A stretch of 9,220 nt of DNA, taken from NCBI GenBank assembly GCA_021298045.1, contig JAJTHY010000076.1, positions 1 through 9,220 of the forward strand, read 5' to 3'. The first letter of the stretch is position 1; every line of letters starts with the position of its first letter. Below the pieces are notes generated by a model. The model was not told where the DNA came from. It did not search any database and saw only the letters and a list, made by a program, of their open reading frames with translations. Both the position numbers and the translations under genes were made by a program. This document shows positions 7,301 to 9,220 of this stretch, piece after piece. This DNA is from Candidatus Jidaibacter sp. GTDB taxonomy: Bacteria; Pseudomonadota; Alphaproteobacteria; Rickettsiales; Midichloriaceae.

Positions 7301-7358
7301 GTCATTCCTGCGAATGCAGGAATCGTATCTTAAGATCCCGCATCAAGTGCGGGATGAC
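7301..7358. repeat. 58-bp double-hairpin palindromic element
   Basis: The element is bounded by GTCAT (7301-7305) and ATGAC (7354-7358), itself an inverted pair. It holds two perfect 8-bp stems. The first is ATTCCTGC (7304-7311) with GCAGGAAT (7316-7323) around a GAAT loop. The second is ATCCCGCA (7335-7342) with TGCGGGAT (7348-7355) around a TCAAG loop. This layout matches the small palindromic elements scattered through Rickettsiales genomes, some of which are known to sit in frame inside genes. Here the plus-strand frame through it is open and continuous with lptE. There is no T-run, so it is not a classical terminator, although the RNA hairpins could affect processing between gmk and lptE. 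Confidence 0.8.
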
Positions 7359-7389
7359 ATATTATATGCGGTTGATAGATCTCTTCACA

Positions 7390-7947
7390 ATGAAGCTATT
7401 GATAGCTATTTCTGTTATATTGCATACCCTGGTCGAAGCCAGCAAATTATTACGGATTTCAGGGGTACTTATTATTATAGCAGCTTTAAGCTCTTGCGGG
7501 TTTAAGCCGATGTACGGAGAACGCAACTCTGTGCTTCCTATAAAGATATCATCTATAACTATGGCAAATGCTGAGGTTGGAAAGTTAGAATACATAATGA
7601 GAAAAGAGTTAAAAAGCCAATTTAACCCCTCTGGATTTGACGATAAGTACGATTATAAAATTGCAATTGTTTTGCATAAAAGTATTCTGAGTTTTGATAC
7701 CCAAAGCAATCGAGTTAGTTCACGCCAAAGAATTGACATGAGGGCCAACTTTATCGTCAAAGATTTAAATGATAAAAAAATCATTGAGGATTTTGTCATC
7801 GCTTCCGATAGCTTTTATGTATCAGCCTCCCCATATTCCTCATTGGTTTCCGAAGAGGAGACAGTTAATTTATTAGCCAAAACATTGGCGCAAGAAATAT
7901 CATTAAGAGTGGCTTCATCTCTGGGTGCAGAGCAGCTAGATAACTAA
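7390..7947 (+). CDS. lptE: LPS-assembly lipoprotein LptE
   Basis: A lipoprotein of 185 residues from the chosen start. LptE plugs the LptD barrel in the outer membrane and helps insert lipopolysaccharide. The lipobox is LSSC, with C36 followed by GFKPMYG, the hallmark of alphaproteobacterial LptE. The mature part has the expected beta/alpha content, a YDYKIAIVLHKS strand, a VSSRQRIDMRANFIV segment and SPYSSLVSEEETVNLLAKTLAQEI near the end. The start is uncertain. The frame is open back to before 7210, with ATGs at 7237, 7354, 7366 and 7390, and none has a good ribosome-binding site. 7390 is the last ATG before the lipobox and gives the shortest leader. Even so, that leader is 35 residues long with two hydrophobic stretches (3-14 and 23-33), unusual for a lipoprotein signal. 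It is the last gene of the operon. Confidence 0.85.
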   Translation: MKLLIAISVILHTLVEASKLLRISGVLIIIAALSSCGFKPMYGERNSVLPIKISSITMANAEVGKLEYIMRKELKSQFNPSGFDDKYDYKIAIVLHKSILSFDTQSNRVSSRQRIDMRANFIVKDLNDKKIIEDFVIASDSFYVSASPYSSLVSEEETVNLLAKTLAQEISLRVASSLGAEQLDN

Positions 7948-7991
7948 TATAACCTGAGCTCGGCATGATACTAAATCCCAAAAATAATAGA

Positions 7992-8006
7992 TAGTGAGTT
8001 TCACTA
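7992..8006. terminator. Small hairpin, possible weak terminator between lptE and the ankyrin gene
   Basis: TAGTGA (7992-7997) and TCACTA (8001-8006) pair perfectly around GTT. Read on the minus strand the stem is followed after a few bases by a T-rich run (TCTATTATTTTT), so it might end transcription of the minus-strand ankyrin gene; on the plus strand no T-run follows. The stem is only 6 bp with two G-C pairs, so the call is weak. Confidence 0.22.
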
Positions 8007-8040
8007 ATGATTTGTGATATAAAGTAAAAAGCTATAAAGA

Positions 8041-8086
8041 TCGTTGCTGCGAATGCCGCGTCGCCAATAGACTACTCGCAATGACT
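8041..8086 (-). repeat. Degenerate dispersed repeat, GTCATTGCGAG type, copy 2
   Basis: Read on the minus strand it begins AGTCATTGCGAGTAG and includes GGCGACGC, the same type as the repeat at 7253-7287 but in inverted orientation. The two copies therefore bracket lptE. It lies in the non-coding gap between the converging lptE and ankyrin genes, 31 bp beyond the ankyrin stop. No coding potential is apparent. Confidence 0.6.
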
Positions 8087-8116
8087 TTCCTTATATTTCA
8101 GCATGTTATATATTTT

Positions 8117-9220
8117 TTATCTTCCTATTGCCGATTCAGGAGCTTCACTAAACTCTTCTCCTTTGGCTTTCAAGTTTAAAAATACTGTATTCGCTTTTTC
8201 TTTAAGTGAAACTATGTTTGTCCCCACTGCTTTGAGCTCTTGAGCAACTACGGCGAATGTAGCGATATAGACATTAGAGCAGAAGGTTTGAATTAAATAA
8301 ACTACATTTTGAGGTAGATAGGAATCGCTAACAAACCCATTTTTACTTAGACAATTAAATAACCCAATTGTCTTGCAAACATTTTCTATTTGAAACTGAA
8401 TTTGTGTGCAAGATTTTGCCTCTGGGAATTTTGCTGCCAGAAAATAGGGTGGTATTTCAGTTAATTTAAATTCTTCATTACGCTTAGTATCACCCAAGAG
8501 AGAAGGATCTGCTCCATATTTTAACAGTATTTCCATAGCGTTATGGTCGTTATTTTTTATTACTCGGTGCAAAATAGTTCTGTCCTTATAGTCTCTCTGA
8601 TTAGGGTTAGCGCCCGCTTTAAGAATGGATTCTAATTTTTCCGAATGACAAACAAACAAGCTAATTTCTAAAGGAGTCCTGCCATTATCATCTTCTAAAT
8701 TAATATCAGCGCCATATTGAACAAATAACTCATAATAATCTAGGTCATTTACGCACATGTAATGCATTGGTGTAAAGCCATATTCTGATTTTTGTAAATT
8801 AGGATTGGCCCCATTCTTAAGTAGTAACTCTATTAAGCGATTTTGATTGGGGGAATTTAATTTATAGCGGCTTAATAGAGCGCAGTCTAGTGCACTAAAT
8901 TCATGATAGTCAGTAATATTGGGATCTGCTCCTTTGGAAAGTAATAACTCGCTTAATGAAATAAGTTCTTCATCATCCCAGTCCATGGCTAATGCAAAAT
9001 TTAATGGGGTATGTCCCTGTTCGCACTGCTCGCATGCATATGCAAAGTGGTCAGCGTCGTCATCTATCCGACCCTCATTGCATTCAAAGGAATCTTGGAT
9101 TTGAATATTTGGATTAGCGCCTTTATCTAATAAAAGTTGAACAAGTTTTATGTCATGACTATGTATTGCAAACATTATCGGAATGGAATTCCAATGATCT
9201 GACGGAATATTTAAATCTGC
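8117..9220 (-). CDS. Ankyrin-repeat protein, second gene (5' end outside window)
   Basis: The frame is open to the right edge, and the 15 codons before the first visible ATG (9175) also read as ankyrin sequence (ADLNIPSDHWNSIPI), so the true start lies outside. In the 367 visible residues, repeats fall at about 1-39, 70-103 (HTPLNFALAMD ... LLLSKGADPNI), 107-142, 148-174 (GFTPMHYMCV ... YGADINLED), 180-207 (GRTPLEISLF ... KAGANPNQRD) and 213-239 (DRTILHRVIK ... LLKYGADPS). An insertion at about 42-69 between two repeats is rich in Asp, Cys and His. After 245 there is a non-ankyrin C-terminal region of about 120 residues with a moderately hydrophobic stretch (306-326) and a Lys/Glu-rich tail. 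Function is unknown. Ankyrin proteins in intracellular bacteria often bind host proteins, and that role is inferred here. It converges on lptE across a 169-bp gap. Confidence 0.85.
   Translation of the reverse strand, partial: ADLNIPSDHWNSIPIMFAIHSHDIKLVQLLLDKGANPNIQIQDSFECNEGRIDDDADHFAYACEQCEQGHTPLNFALAMDWDDEELISLSELLLSKGADPNITDYHEFSALDCALLSRYKLNSPNQNRLIELLLKNGANPNLQKSEYGFTPMHYMCVNDLDYYELFVQYGADINLEDDNGRTPLEISLFVCHSEKLESILKAGANPNQRDYKDRTILHRVIKNNDHNAMEILLKYGADPSLLGDTKRNEEFKLTEIPPYFLAAKFPEAKSCTQIQFQIENVCKTIGLFNCLSKNGFVSDSYLPQNVVYLIQTFCSNVYIATFAVVAQELKAVGTNIVSLKEKANTVFLNLKAKGEEFSEAPESAIGR

Noticed and set aside
7301..7358. The double hairpin as a Rho-independent terminator or CRISPR repeat
   Set aside because: No T-run follows either stem, and there is no repeat-spacer periodicity. 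A dispersed palindromic element explains it better.
7314..7595. Short overlapping frames on both strands across the repeat region
   Set aside because: They cross the palindromic element and the lptE signal region, lack ribosome-binding sites and resemble nothing; they are shadows of lptE.
1623..9220. The two ankyrin genes as a recent duplication
   Set aside because: Similarity is confined to ankyrin consensus positions. The non-repeat regions, insertion and C-termini do not match.

Overview
The window looks like a piece of a low-GC alphaproteobacterial chromosome, most likely from an intracellular Rickettsiales-type (or Holosporales-type) organism. The evidence is AT-rich housekeeping genes with alphaproteobacterial signatures: a Gmk whose P-loop follows an RRGLM segment, an LptE with a CGFxPMYG lipobox region, and a uvrC-pgsA pair. 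These are interspersed with two ankyrin-repeat genes and short dispersed palindromic repeats of the kind common in Rickettsiales. An LPS-transport lipoprotein (LptE) argues for an LPS-bearing lineage rather than Wolbachia, Anaplasma or Ehrlichia. The taxonomic reading is inference; no rRNA gene is present.

Layout: (1) Positions 1-1616, plus strand: the C-terminal part of a RelA/SpoT (p)ppGpp enzyme, overlapping by 4 bp a YraN-family (UPF0102) nuclease-fold protein. (2) Positions 1623-3131, minus strand: an ankyrin-repeat protein with a C-terminal membrane segment, convergent with yraN after a 6-bp gap, then a small glycine-rich protein of unknown function. (3) Positions 3201-7947, plus strand: a compact probable operon uvrC-pgsA-nadD-rsfS-gmk-lptE with short gaps or overlaps. 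It serves DNA repair, phospholipid head-group synthesis, NAD synthesis, ribosome silencing, GMP phosphorylation and LPS export. (4) Positions 7948-8116: an intergenic stretch with a degenerate dispersed repeat and a small hairpin. (5) Positions 8117-9220, minus strand: a second ankyrin-repeat gene that runs off the right edge.

All core metabolic genes lie on the plus strand and all accessory or unknown genes on the minus strand. The most unusual locus is the gmk-lptE junction. A 58-bp double-hairpin palindromic element (7301-7358) and a degenerate GTCAYTGCGAG-type repeat sit there in an open frame that runs continuously into lptE, and a second GTCATTGCGAG-type copy lies in inverted orientation beyond the end of lptE. 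The ankyrin proteins are candidates for host-directed effectors: one ends in a predicted membrane helix, the other carries an Asp/Cys/His-rich insertion and a long non-ankyrin C-terminus. I see no CRISPR array, tRNA, rRNA, intact insertion sequence or clearly new multi-gene system.
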